A stretch of 64,000 nucleotides of DNA from M269 sp964625615. Its GTDB lineage: Bacteria; Pseudomonadota; Gammaproteobacteria; Enterobacterales; Alteromonadaceae. Positions within the stretch are counted from its first letter, which is position 1. Every line of letters starts with the position of its first letter. The stretch lies in the NCBI GenBank assembly GCA_964625615.1, contig CAZVDU010000004.1, forward strand, positions 1 through 64,000, read 5' to 3'. Positions 1 to 7,829 of this stretch are shown here, in pieces. The notes beneath the pieces were generated by a model, which saw only the letters and a list, made by a program, of their open reading frames with translations, made no database searches and was not told where the DNA came from. Both the position numbers and the translations under genes were made by a program.

Positions 1-97
1 CATGCATCGCAACAGCTCTATAACAAGCAGCTAAATCTACACGCAGTTGCCATTCATCTGGCGATACGCATTCTTTAACACTAGGTAAATTTGACAT
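1..97 (-). CDS. Class II aldolase/adducin-family protein, N-terminal fragment (cut by window edge)
   Basis: Only the first 32 codons are present. They read MSNLPSVKECVSPDEW, then QLRVDLAACYRAVAMH, which matches the N-terminus of the bacterial class II aldolase/adducin-domain proteins (the usual form has 'EEWQ-RVDLAACYRLVA-'). The start is ATG at 97 with an AGGAAG ribosome site 6-7 bases upstream. Family members are cytosolic metal-dependent aldolases or epimerases of mostly unknown substrate. It is divergent from the Crp/Fnr-type gene, so the 117-bp gap must hold both promoters. The metal-binding histidines lie outside the window, so the substrate cannot be guessed. Confidence 0.75.
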   Translation of the reverse strand, partial: MSNLPSVKECVSPDEWQLRVDLAACYRAVAMH

Positions 98-166
98 GAC
101 ACTTCCTCTCAATAGGTGGATTGAACACTTTATCAGCGAAGCATAACGCCCTTATAGTGACACAAC

Positions 167-182
167 TGTCAAATAGTTTACA
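167..182. promoter_or_regulatory. Imperfect palindrome between divergent genes, possible operator
   Basis: TGTCAAATAGTTTACA is an imperfect dyad (6 of 8 pairs) in the short divergent promoter region between the aldolase-family gene and the Crp/Fnr-type gene. On the minus strand it contains TTGACA, a consensus -35 hexamer pointing toward the aldolase-family gene. A regulator of the Crp/Fnr superfamily encoded next door could bind here. That link is inference from position only. Confidence 0.25.
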
Positions 183-214
183 ATTGAGCACATTAATTGA
201 ATTGAGGCATAGAT

Positions 215-928
215 GTGGCTTCGTTGTCAGCGATAAAGCAACAATTATCTAAAAACGATTGGTTGAGTTCACTACCAGATCAAGTGCTTGAAGCGCTTGC
301 TCCAATGTGTCACATAAGGCCACTCAATCAGGGGCAGCTTTTGTTTGCAAAAGGTGACGCTCCAAGTGGCTTTTACTGCGTTATATCAGGCAAAATGCGG
401 GTTAGCAGCTATACAGCAGACGGTAAAGAAGCTTTGCTCACTTGGCTTGAACCTGGACAATGGTTTGGCGAGATATCACTCTTTGATGGATTACCTAGAA
501 CACATGACTCACATGCGCAAATAGACAGCAAAGTATTGGTTATTCCATCTAATGAGTTTGCGGTTTTACTCGAGAAGTACCCTGAATTATATAAACATAT
601 TGTTGTGTTACTTTGCCAAAAACTCAGGCAGAGTTTTAACTTACTAGAAGACACCGCGAGCCTTTCAACTAAAGGTCAACTCGCGAGGCGTCTGATATTA
701 CTTTGTAACAATCCTAAAATGTCGATCAGTCGAACGATGCCTGATAACCAAGAAGCGCTAACACGTATTACCGTCTCGCAAGAGTCCATTGCAAGCATGC
801 TCAATATATCGCGGCAGACCGTTAATAAATTACTGCAAGAGCTTCAAAAAAGCCAAATTATAGTACTTAACTACGGCCATATCGATATTCTTGATATGGC
901 ACAGTTAGAGTCTTTAACCGTTCGCTAA
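215..928 (+). CDS. Crp/Fnr-family transcriptional regulator
   Basis: This 237-residue protein has an N-terminal cyclic-nucleotide-binding-type beta barrel (about residues 20-115) and a C-terminal winged helix. The recognition helix-turn-helix lies at about 187-210 (VSQESIASMLNISRQTVNKL). The phosphate-binding-cassette-like segment keeps F84-G85-E86 and R95-T96, but the residues after T96 (HDSHA) differ from the Crp consensus, so cAMP binding is uncertain. No cysteine cluster for an Fnr iron-sulfur centre is visible at the N-terminus. The start is GTG at 215, preceded by GAGG seven bases upstream; an in-frame stop just upstream excludes extension. It is divergent from the aldolase-family gene. 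Regulated genes are unknown; autoregulation or control of the neighbour is plausible. Confidence 0.9.
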   Translation: MASLSAIKQQLSKNDWLSSLPDQVLEALAPMCHIRPLNQGQLLFAKGDAPSGFYCVISGKMRVSSYTADGKEALLTWLEPGQWFGEISLFDGLPRTHDSHAQIDSKVLVIPSNEFAVLLEKYPELYKHIVVLLCQKLRQSFNLLEDTASLSTKGQLARRLILLCNNPKMSISRTMPDNQEALTRITVSQESIASMLNISRQTVNKLLQELQKSQIIVLNYGHIDILDMAQLESLTVR

Positions 929-943
929 TCTCACTACTTGATT

Positions 944-1080
944 AACCTCAGCTCTGGATAAGAAATGTCGACAGGCCTAGCTATTTATCTTCTATTTCAA
1001 AGAGATAGGGAGTGCATAAGCGTTTGAATTAGCTTTTTAAATGGCTTGTTTACAGGCGTTTCTTATCCAGAACTGAGGTT
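944..1080. repeat. 137-bp inverted-repeat element, MITE-like
   Basis: The arms AACCTCAG-C-TCTGGATAAG and its reverse complement occupy 944-965 and 1059-1080 (22 bp each, 21 matching) around about 93 bp of non-coding spacer. The tetranucleotide GATT flanks both outer ends (940-943 and 1081-1084), as a 4-bp target duplication would. No transposase is encoded inside. The right arm overlaps the last codons and stop of the DUF1624 gene. It could be a non-autonomous mobile element or a very large bidirectional hairpin between convergent genes. The TIR-plus-duplication geometry favours the former. Confidence 0.5.
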
Positions 1081-1833
1081 GATTAATAATGCAATCAAAT
1101 AAAAAACGGCGTAAAGCACAATTTGATGAAGGATATAGAAAGGTAGAGAGTGTTTTCCTAGCCATATCACAGGCCTCATAAAAGAAGAAGGTTCTACAGG
1201 ATCTTTAGGCAATGTAAACCAATTAGCGATCCCCATGCCTATCATGAATACACCTAACCATGGAATAAGCGGTATATAATCGATAGACGAAGGACGTTGG
1301 CTCATCAGCCCTGTAATATAAAGTAATGGGTTTGGATCAATACCACCCCTACCAACATAAACAGCAACGGCAACAATAATAAGACCAGGAATGATTAACC
1401 ATTGTTTCATCGGCCTGATAACCATAGCGATAAGAATGACACTCGTAAAGAAGTGGATAACACCAAATCGGACAAATTTAGTAGGTTCAGCAAAGTAAGT
1501 AGCAACGCTGATAGCTAATGCAATACTGCCTAATTTAAGAACTCGCCTTAAAAGGCGGTTCCAACGTATGCCAGACTGAGTACTTAAGGTAAACGCCATA
1601 CCTGAGACTAAAACAAAAGTGCCTAATCCCATTTTTTGATAAATGACCCAAAACAACGTTTTTGTTAACGCCGTATCGATAAAACCGAATTGATATAAGT
1701 TATAGACTGAGTGGAAAATAGGCATACTCAAACAAGCAATACCTCTTGCGAAATCCACGCTGTGCAATCTTGGCGAAGCTGATTTAGGGGTAGGCAATGA
1801 ATTTGCCTCTACTGCGGCTGATCCACGACTCAT
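1063..1833 (-). CDS. DUF1624 / heparan-alpha-glucosaminide N-acetyltransferase-like membrane protein
   Basis: This is a 256-residue polytopic inner-membrane protein with about seven hydrophobic segments. It opens with the DUF1624 signature around residues 23-50 (LHSVDFARGIACLSMPIFHS, corresponding to 'R.DALRGLAILLMI.FH'). A second conserved region near the end reads WLGKHSLPFYILHQ, typical of membrane acyltransferases. The family is related to lysosomal HGSNAT and is thought to transfer acetyl groups across membranes; the bacterial substrate is unknown. Length is normal for the family. Its final residues LLINLSSG are encoded inside the right arm of the inverted-repeat element, so the native C-terminus may have been replaced by an insertion. 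It is convergent with the Crp/Fnr gene. Confidence 0.8.
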   Translation of the reverse strand: MSRGSAAVEANSLPTPKSASPRLHSVDFARGIACLSMPIFHSVYNLYQFGFIDTALTKTLFWVIYQKMGLGTFVLVSGMAFTLSTQSGIRWNRLLRRVLKLGSIALAISVATYFAEPTKFVRFGVIHFFTSVILIAMVIRPMKQWLIIPGLIIVAVAVYVGRGGIDPNPLLYITGLMSQRPSSIDYIPLIPWLGVFMIGMGIANWFTLPKDPVEPSSFMRPVIWLGKHSLPFYILHQIVLYAVFYLIALLINLSSG

Positions 1834-2026
1834 ACGGACAGTTCTCTTGCGTGTTTAACCCTCGCTTTTTGGGCTTGCACGGGTTGTGTATGTTGGCGAA
1901 TCCTAATCATATAGCTTGGGTATGTTCTTGATTTCTTGCCTTATTAGCACCTAAGCTTATGCTATAGCATTTCGAAGAATTTCCCAACAAACACGTTCAG
2001 AATAAAGTGATATACCTCAAAAGTTC

Positions 2027-2063
2027 CAACATACGAGTCAACATAATGTCATCTCGTATGTTG
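2027..2063 (-). terminator. Hairpin downstream of fabB
   Basis: A perfect 11-bp stem (CAACATACGAG at 2027-2037 and CTCGTATGTTG at 2053-2063) surrounds a 15-base loop, 17 bases beyond the fabB stop. On the minus strand it is followed by a short ACTTTT run, so it may terminate fabB transcription, although the U-tract is weak. Apart from this hairpin, nothing was recognised in the rest of the 1834-2079 gap. Confidence 0.5.
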
Positions 2064-2079
2064 AAAATTAATAACGTAG

Positions 2080-3294
2080 TTATTGCTCGAAGCGTTTGAG
2101 CACCAGTGTGGCATTCGTCCCACCAAAGCCAAAACTATTAGACATCACTTGATTGAGTTTAGCTTCACGTGTTGATGTCACGATATCAAGCCCTTCTGCT
2201 TTCTCGTCTAACGTTTCGATGTTGATAGAAGGCGCAATGAAATCATTTTGCATCATCAACAAAGAAAAGATAGCTTCATTCGAACCCGCCGCGCCCAATG
2301 CATGCCCCGTCATGGCTTTAGTCGCACTCATTGGCGGACATTGTTCACCAAATACTTCACGTATTGCTTCTAGCTCTTTCACATCACCAACTGGTGTTGA
2401 AGTCCCGTGAGTATTCAAATAGTCGATCGGCCCATCCACTGTTTCTAAGGCTTGCTGCATACAACGCACAGCACCCTCGCCTGACGGGGCAACCATATCT
2501 GCACCATCAGATGTCGCACCATAACCGACGATTTCCGCATAAATTTTTGCACCACGAGCCAATGCATGTTCAAGCTCTTCAATGACCAAAATACTGCCAC
2601 CGCCAGTACTAACAAAACCATCTCGATCTGCATCATAAGTACGAGAAGCCAACTCAGGCGTGTCATTGTATTTTGAAGACAACGCTCCCATCGCATCGAA
2701 TTCCATCGATAAAGTCCAATGCAACTCTTCACCGCCACCAGCAAAAATAATATCTTGCTTATTAAGCTGAATCTGTTCCATTGCATGACCAATACAATGT
2801 GCGCTAGTTGAGCAAGCTGAACTTATTGAGTAGTTAACACCTTTGATTTTAAATGGCGTTGCTAAGCAAGCAGAAACTGTGCTGCCCATGGTGCGTGTCA
2901 CCATGTAAGGGCCTACTCGCCTAACACCTTTATCACGCAATATATCAGCTGCCTCGACTTGATTCTTTGAAGAGGCACCTCCTGAACCCGCAACAATACC
3001 TGTGCGGTTATTGGATACCATATCCTCGGTTAATCCAGCATCTTCTATCGCCTGTTGCATAGCAACATATGCGTAACCAGCAGCATCACCCATAAAGCGT
3101 AGAGTTTTTCGATCAATATGATCAGCAAGATCAATATTAATGGGACCAAATACCTGGCTACGCATGCCTGCCTCAGCAAACTCGTCAGAACGAGTAATAC
3201 CCGAACGGCCAGCACGTAATGAATCTGTTACTTCTTGCTGATTGTTACCAATACTGGAAACAATGCCCAAGCCTGTAATAACGGCTCTTCTCAT
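2080..3294 (-). CDS. fabB: 3-oxoacyl-[acyl-carrier-protein] synthase I (KAS I)
   Basis: FabB performs decarboxylative condensation of malonyl-ACP with acyl-ACP and is needed for unsaturated fatty acid elongation in gammaproteobacteria. The 404-residue product has normal length. The Cys-His-His catalytic triad is visible: C161 in SISSACSTSAHCIG, H296 in NTHGTSTPVGD and H331 in AMTGHALGAAGS. The glycine-rich C-terminus NSFGFGGTNATLVL is also present. FabB rather than FabF is favoured by overall sequence and by the neighbourhood: fabB divergent from mnmC, as in Escherichia coli. fabA is not adjacent. A half-perfect FadR-like site lies about 52-67 bases upstream of the start. Confidence 0.96.
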   Translation of the reverse strand: MRRAVITGLGIVSSIGNNQQEVTDSLRAGRSGITRSDEFAEAGMRSQVFGPINIDLADHIDRKTLRFMGDAAGYAYVAMQQAIEDAGLTEDMVSNNRTGIVAGSGGASSKNQVEAADILRDKGVRRVGPYMVTRTMGSTVSACLATPFKIKGVNYSISSACSTSAHCIGHAMEQIQLNKQDIIFAGGGEELHWTLSMEFDAMGALSSKYNDTPELASRTYDADRDGFVSTGGGSILVIEELEHALARGAKIYAEIVGYGATSDGADMVAPSGEGAVRCMQQALETVDGPIDYLNTHGTSTPVGDVKELEAIREVFGEQCPPMSATKAMTGHALGAAGSNEAIFSLLMMQNDFIAPSINIETLDEKAEGLDIVTSTREAKLNQVMSNSFGFGGTNATLVLKRFEQ

Positions 3295-3346
3295 AGATCT
3301 ACCCTAATGTAAAAAATTGCGTCTATGTTAAAGGTTTTAGGCGTTC

Positions 3347-3361
3347 AACTGGTCTGCTTTT
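3347..3361 (-). promoter_or_regulatory. Candidate FadR-type site upstream of fabB
   Basis: AACTGGTCTG at 3347-3356 matches one half of the gammaproteobacterial FadR consensus (AACTGGTC-N-GACCAGTT); the other half is degenerate. On the minus strand it abuts TTGAAC, which could serve as the fabB -35. FadR activates fabB in E. coli from a comparable position. Whether this genome encodes FadR cannot be seen here. Confidence 0.35.
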
Positions 3362-3508
3362 ACCCCAAAACCTGATAACATTTCTATCCCATCCTGCTTG
3401 TTATACCAACTCACTTTAAGAAGTATGCCGGCAATAGTCCAATAACCATCACATTGTTACTGTTCTTCGTATAAAATCCTACTTTTTTATCGCTTTGGTT
3501 TTGCCATT

Positions 3509-5560
3509 TTGCCTATTGTACCTGCAAAAATTCATTTTAATGAACAAGGTGTTCCGGTTGCGGAAAGCTTTGATGATGTTTATTTCTCAAATCAAAGTGG
3601 CTTAGAAGAAAGTCGCTACGTATTCATCAAAAACAACCAGCTACCTCAACGTTGGTTAGAGCAGCAAAATGCAAATAGTTCAATAAAACATGTTCTTCCT
3701 TTTGTCATCGCTGAAACGGGCTTTGGTTCAGGATTAAATTTCTTAGCTGTCTGGGAGTTGTATAAAAAGATTCGCGAGGAAACTCAGCAAGCACAAGCGT
3801 ATAGCTCTTTTCCTCAATTACACTTTATCAGTGTCGAAAAATTCCCAATGTCACCCCAAGAAATAGCGAAAGCAAACGCTCCTTGGGAAGCCCTGCAACC
3901 TCTGGTAGAGGAGTTAACCGCCAACTATCCTGCCATGTATCCTGGTTGTCATCGAATAGAGCTTGAGCGGGGTAATGTCATACTGGATCTTTGGTTTGGA
4001 GATATCGACGAAGTATTACCTGATATTCAAATACCAGAGGGTGGCCTTGTTGATGCGTGGTTTCTTGACGGCTTTGCACCAGACAAAAACCCACAAATGT
4101 GGCAACCAAAACTTTATCAACAGATGGTCAGGCTATCAAAGGTAGATGGCACTTTTGCTACGTTCACTGCTGCAGGTCAAGTTAGACGTGATATGAAAGC
4201 CTCAGGTTTAACCGTTGAAAAACGTAAAGGATTTGGTCGAAAACGAGAAATGCTTGCAGGTTACATCGAAAAAAAACCTTCAGTAAGCACAAATAAACCT
4301 TGGTACGTTAGGGCACAAGCCAAAAGCAATAGCAAACATATTACCATTATCGGCGGCGGTATAGCATCGTCCAGCTGCGCTCTAGCACTAGCAAAGAAAG
4401 GCTATGATGTTACTTTATATTGTAAAGATAATGCCTTAGCACAAGCGGCGTCAGGTAATCGCCAAGCGGGCTTTTATCCACAACTTCAAGCCGACATGAA
4501 CACCCAAAGCCTAATCTATTTACACTGCTTTGATTATGCCCGGCGACATTACAATGACTTATTAAAAAAGGGCTATGACTTCGGGCATGACTGGTGTGGC
4601 GTTAATATGCTGGCCTTCACTCCAGCATTGCAAGAGCGCTATCAAAACCTTGTTGCAAAACAGCAATGGCCTGACTCAACCTTTACCTGGCTAACGCCAG
4701 AACAGACAACTCAAAAAGCAGGCGTAGAATTACCTTATTGGTCTTTATTCTTTGAACACGCGGGTTGGCTCAATCCGCCAGAACTTATAAAAGCACAAAT
4801 CAACGCTGCGCAATCAATGGGGCAATTAGAAGTTATTTATAATAAAACACTCAAAGCGCTGGAGCGGGATCACGAAAGCATCTGGCAACTGACCTGGCAT
4901 GACGGAACAACAGAACATGCAGATATTCTCCTGTTAAACACGGGCGCAGATGCTAAGAGTCGAAAACTCCCCTATCTTGATTCTTTACCTTTGTCTCCCG
5001 TGCGTGGTCAGATAGAACATATAACAAGCGTCGACAGTACACATTCACTCAGCACTGTACTTTGTCACAAAGGCTATTTTACACCGGCGTTGAATGGCTT
5101 ACATACCCTAGGTTCAACCTACGTAAAGCATGACGATAATAGCGATTACCGAGTAGAAGAATCGCAAAAGAACTTACAAACGCAAATTAAGGCCTTAGAC
5201 TCATTAACATGGCCACATGATTTGAAATCAGATCATCAAGGTAGAGCTTCGATAAGGTGCTCGACCCCAGATCGTTTTCCAATGATGGGCAGTCTGTACA
5301 ACGAAGAGAAGCAAAAACATCAATTTGCTGATTTGTATAAAGCCATGCCTGATTCAGCTTACCCTATTGCTGAATCAGCACCGAATTTATACACACTCAC
5401 AGGATTAGGTTCACGCGGTATTTGTACTGCCCCATTACTTGCAGAGGCAATTGCTTGCCAGATAAGCGGCCAACCTATGCCGCTTAGTCTTACTTTGCTT
5501 AATGCGTTAAACCCAAATCGATTCTTAATCAGACATTTAATACGCAGAACAAATTTATAG
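3509..5560 (+). CDS. mnmC: Bifunctional tRNA (mnm5s2U34) methyltransferase / FAD-dependent cmnm5U34 oxidoreductase
   Basis: MnmC finishes the mnm5s2U modification at the wobble base of several tRNAs. The C-terminal FAD domain removes carboxymethyl to give nm5s2U and the N-terminal domain methylates it with SAM. The 683-residue protein shows FDDVYFSN (21-28), the SAM-binding ETGFGSGLNF (69-78) and DAWFLDGFAPD. A Rossmann/FAD motif IIGGGIASSSCALALAKKGYD follows near residue 280, and the C-terminal TGLGSRGICTAPLLAE completes the FAD domain. It begins with TTG at 3509: alignment to the family N-terminus fits this codon and no ATG/GTG is available nearby. No clear Shine-Dalgarno is seen. Its last codons overlap the convergent FlgO-like gene by 6 bases. 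Confidence 0.95.
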   Translation: MPIVPAKIHFNEQGVPVAESFDDVYFSNQSGLEESRYVFIKNNQLPQRWLEQQNANSSIKHVLPFVIAETGFGSGLNFLAVWELYKKIREETQQAQAYSSFPQLHFISVEKFPMSPQEIAKANAPWEALQPLVEELTANYPAMYPGCHRIELERGNVILDLWFGDIDEVLPDIQIPEGGLVDAWFLDGFAPDKNPQMWQPKLYQQMVRLSKVDGTFATFTAAGQVRRDMKASGLTVEKRKGFGRKREMLAGYIEKKPSVSTNKPWYVRAQAKSNSKHITIIGGGIASSSCALALAKKGYDVTLYCKDNALAQAASGNRQAGFYPQLQADMNTQSLIYLHCFDYARRHYNDLLKKGYDFGHDWCGVNMLAFTPALQERYQNLVAKQQWPDSTFTWLTPEQTTQKAGVELPYWSLFFEHAGWLNPPELIKAQINAAQSMGQLEVIYNKTLKALERDHESIWQLTWHDGTTEHADILLLNTGADAKSRKLPYLDSLPLSPVRGQIEHITSVDSTHSLSTVLCHKGYFTPALNGLHTLGSTYVKHDDNSDYRVEESQKNLQTQIKALDSLTWPHDLKSDHQGRASIRCSTPDRFPMMGSLYNEEKQKHQFADLYKAMPDSAYPIAESAPNLYTLTGLGSRGICTAPLLAEAIACQISGQPMPLSLTLLNALNPNRFLIRHLIRRTNL

Positions 5561-6256
5561 TGCAACGAACGAGTAACCAGGGATGGAAGACTCAATCACG
5601 ACTTGAGGAATAAAGGTTTTACTGGCTGACACGACACGTCTTTCAGGCAAAGAAATAATACGTGCATTCACAAGAACACCTCTTTCGTTATGTCGAAGTG
5701 TTCCTGAAAGCACATATTGCAACTCTTGCTTATCAGCTAGCTCAGACGCCTCTCGGCTAAAGACAAAATCACCATCAACGCCTACTTGTACATTGCCTGT
5801 GGCTTTAAAGTCTACGACTGTCACACCAAAAACCTGTAGCTCAGTAATAAAGCTTTCAGCTAACTGATTACCCAAGGGAGTGGTGCGTTTAAGGTGCTGA
5901 TCAAAATCCACGAAAGAGGCAACCCCAACGCGCGCTTTCGCGTTGATATCATGTGCATTTTGAATCAAATCAATAGTCAGTTGTTCAGCATACTCACTAA
6001 TATCTTTGTGCACATAATCAGCTCGATAACGGTTAGTTCTGCGTGGCAATACAACATAACTTTGGCTCGCTTGCCCATCGTTTAAAGGAATATCTTCATG
6101 ATAGGGCCTAACATCAGCTGTATCAGTAGGTTCTTCTTTTATCACCTCTTCCTGTTTTTGAGCATTCGGCCAAAATGCAGGGAATTGAATAAGGTTTGTG
6201 GCACAACCACTCAATAGCCAAATCAGTACTATTGATACGACTAATCGAACACGCAT
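5555..6256 (-). CDS. FlgO-domain outer-membrane lipoprotein (paralogue 1, most promoter-distal)
   Basis: This is a 233-residue lipoprotein with signal peptide and lipobox LLSGC (C18). After a spacer, a FlgO-type domain covers about residues 85-225: an N-terminal helix (EYAEQLTIDLIQNA), VGVASFVDFDQHLKRTTPLG, QLAESFITEL, FVFSREASEL, YVLSGTLRH and VNARIISLPERRVVSAS. In Vibrio, FlgO is an outer-membrane lipoprotein needed for flagellar stability. Here the gene is the third of three tandem FlgO-domain genes, touching the preceding one (stop and start share base 6256), so translational coupling is likely. No flgP, flgT or other flagellar structural gene is adjacent, so a non-flagellar envelope role is possible. 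Confidence 0.85.
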   Translation of the reverse strand: MRVRLVVSIVLIWLLSGCATNLIQFPAFWPNAQKQEEVIKEEPTDTADVRPYHEDIPLNDGQASQSYVVLPRRTNRYRADYVHKDISEYAEQLTIDLIQNAHDINAKARVGVASFVDFDQHLKRTTPLGNQLAESFITELQVFGVTVVDFKATGNVQVGVDGDFVFSREASELADKQELQYVLSGTLRHNERGVLVNARIISLPERRVVSASKTFIPQVVIESSIPGYSFVAL

Positions 6257-7008
6257 TATTCGTCACCTTGAACTAACTTAACACCATCGGTTCTGCCACC
6301 AGCACTAGGCAGTAAAGCATCTGCGACATAAAAAGGGATTAACGATTGTGCCGTTGCGACAACTGCTTTGGTTTTCATACCTACAATACGCGCATTAACT
6401 AGATAACCACCTCGGTGCTTCACCATGGTGCCCGTTAAAATATAATCGATTGCTGCTTTATTCTTGAGTTCAAGGAAATCACGTGAGAGGAAAAAGTCGC
6501 CGTCCTCAGTAACGCGAATGTAATCTGTCGCTTTGTAATCAATGACAGGAATTCTAAACTTATGCATTTCATGAACAAAAGACTCAGCTAGCTGCATACC
6601 CAGCAAGTTGGTTTTCTGTAAGTCACTGTCAAGCATGACAAAACTTGTGATGCCAATAGCCGTTTTGTCTGTCAAATATTCCATATTAGAAACAAGGTTC
6701 TGCGCCATATTTTGTGCATAGCTACCAATATTTTTAGTGAGCTGTGTCGATTCATATTGATTATCACGGCCCGCATATAAGGGGTCGCCATTAGGTAATG
6801 ATGCAGCACCGAATTTATCTAATCGCAGCTGTTCAGACTCTATCGCATTGGGATGCAATGTCTTAGGCCTTTTAACAGGCATAATGTCAATCAATGGCAT
6901 GGTCTCTTCAACAACAGTTTCTTTGTCTTTCTTGGTGAAAAGAGCCTTAGTTGATGAACAACCTGTCATCAAACTTGCTAACAGAATAATACCAATAACA
7001 TTTTTCAC
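6256..7008 (-). CDS. FlgO-domain outer-membrane lipoprotein (paralogue 2, middle)
   Basis: This is a 250-residue lipoprotein with lipobox LMTGC (C17). The mature part has a polar linker and then a FlgO-type domain (about 90-235) with IGSYAQNMAQNLVSNM, IGITSFVMLDSDLQ, LLGMQLAESFVHEM, FFLSRDFLEL, YILTGTMVKH and VNARIVGMKTKAVVATA. It has the same fold signature and order as its two neighbours but clearly diverged sequence, so the duplication is old. It starts 10 bases after the upstream FlgO-like gene ends and its last base is shared with the start of the next one. These spacings indicate a three-gene transcriptional unit reading leftward. Anchoring in the outer membrane is inferred from the absence of Asp at +2 after the lipid-modified cysteine (CSS). 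Confidence 0.85.
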   Translation of the reverse strand: MKNVIGIILLASLMTGCSSTKALFTKKDKETVVEETMPLIDIMPVKRPKTLHPNAIESEQLRLDKFGAASLPNGDPLYAGRDNQYESTQLTKNIGSYAQNMAQNLVSNMEYLTDKTAIGITSFVMLDSDLQKTNLLGMQLAESFVHEMHKFRIPVIDYKATDYIRVTEDGDFFLSRDFLELKNKAAIDYILTGTMVKHRGGYLVNARIVGMKTKAVVATAQSLIPFYVADALLPSAGGRTDGVKLVQGDE

Positions 7009-7018
7009 TTAAACACCC

Positions 7019-7669
7019 CTACTCTGTTCCACTACGGTAGATATACCCTTGACGGCTAGACACCTTTTCACTGCTCCAAAACAAGTCAGAGGGAAAAAAC
7101 TGTGTTGCCGCTGCAACAACATCTTTGCTCTTAACATTGATAATACGCGCGTTCACTATAGCACCAGCTTGTTGCTCGACTATTGTGCCCGAGATATAAA
7201 AATCGACACTGTGGTGATGTAAGTGCAAATCACTCACATCACGAGAAAACACACGATCTGCTTGCTTCTCTATAATAATATCGTTCGAAGCCTTGTAGTC
7301 TTGAGCGATAAATCCTCGCTTACTCGCTTCAGTTATCAGACCTTGTTCTAATTGATGCCCCAAAAGCATCAAAGGACTCTGATTGTTCACGTCAAATTGC
7401 AATGTGGTCACTGGCACAAAAGTAGCTACCGCAAAGCGAGCCTTGTCATTAGGGAGTAACCCTTCAAAAAGTTCATCAGCTAGAGCACTGGTGTAATATT
7501 CTGCGTTTCCTAATGATGTCTCAGTTGGAGTACGAACCTTGCTTTCCTTCGATGAGAAGCTGCATCCATGAATGGATACCAGCAATAAAGCAGGGAGAAA
7601 AAAGAGCCGAAGATAGGCAATGACCGACAAATAGTTGTTTTGTTGAGTGTCTTTCACGTCTGTTCCCAT
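7019..7669 (-). CDS. FlgO-domain lipoprotein-like protein (paralogue 1st in transcript)
   Basis: This 216-residue protein is the promoter-proximal gene of the triple FlgO-like unit. A long polar N-terminus precedes a hydrophobic stretch ending in SIHGC (C36), a relaxed lipobox. The FlgO-type domain follows, with YTSALADELFEGL, FAVATFVPVTTL, LMLLGHQLEQGLITEA, RVFSRDVSDL, FYISGTIVEQ and VNARIINVKSKDVVAAA. The ATG at 7669 lies downstream of a purine-rich stretch GGGAGAGGAA at a rather long distance. An internal start nearer the hydrophobic segment would shorten the n-region. No sigma-28 type promoter was recognised upstream, arguing against simple flagellar class-3 control. Confidence 0.78.
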   Translation of the reverse strand: MGTDVKDTQQNNYLSVIAYLRLFFLPALLLVSIHGCSFSSKESKVRTPTETSLGNAEYYTSALADELFEGLLPNDKARFAVATFVPVTTLQFDVNNQSPLMLLGHQLEQGLITEASKRGFIAQDYKASNDIIIEKQADRVFSRDVSDLHLHHHSVDFYISGTIVEQQAGAIVNARIINVKSKDVVAAATQFFPSDLFWSSEKVSSRQGYIYRSGTE

Positions 7670-7797
7670 TCTTTTCTATTCCTCTCCCAGTTAGCGCTAT
7701 AAAAGCTCACTACAGAGGAATAATCATAATATGGAAATAAATCAGCAAAAAGCGAGCCAAAAGTAAGAAGACGGTGTGAGATAATGCTTGAATAGCA

Positions 7798-7822
7798 AAC
7801 CGCCCCCGAGTTGGGAGCGGTT
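7798..7822. terminator. GC-rich hairpin between PEP-CTERM gene and FlgO-like unit
   Basis: AACCGC-C-CCC at 7798-7807 pairs with GGG-A-GCGGTT at 7813-7822 around a 5-base loop. It lies 8 bases beyond the PEP-CTERM stop, so it most likely ends that minus-strand transcript before the FlgO-like promoter. A U-rich tail exists only on the plus side (AATTTTGTT). Confidence 0.6.
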
Positions 7823-7829
7823 AATTTTG

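Noticed and set aside
1834..2026. Possible tRNA or small RNA in the gap upstream of the DUF1624 gene
   Set aside because: No cloverleaf, T-loop consensus or terminator pair could be drawn.
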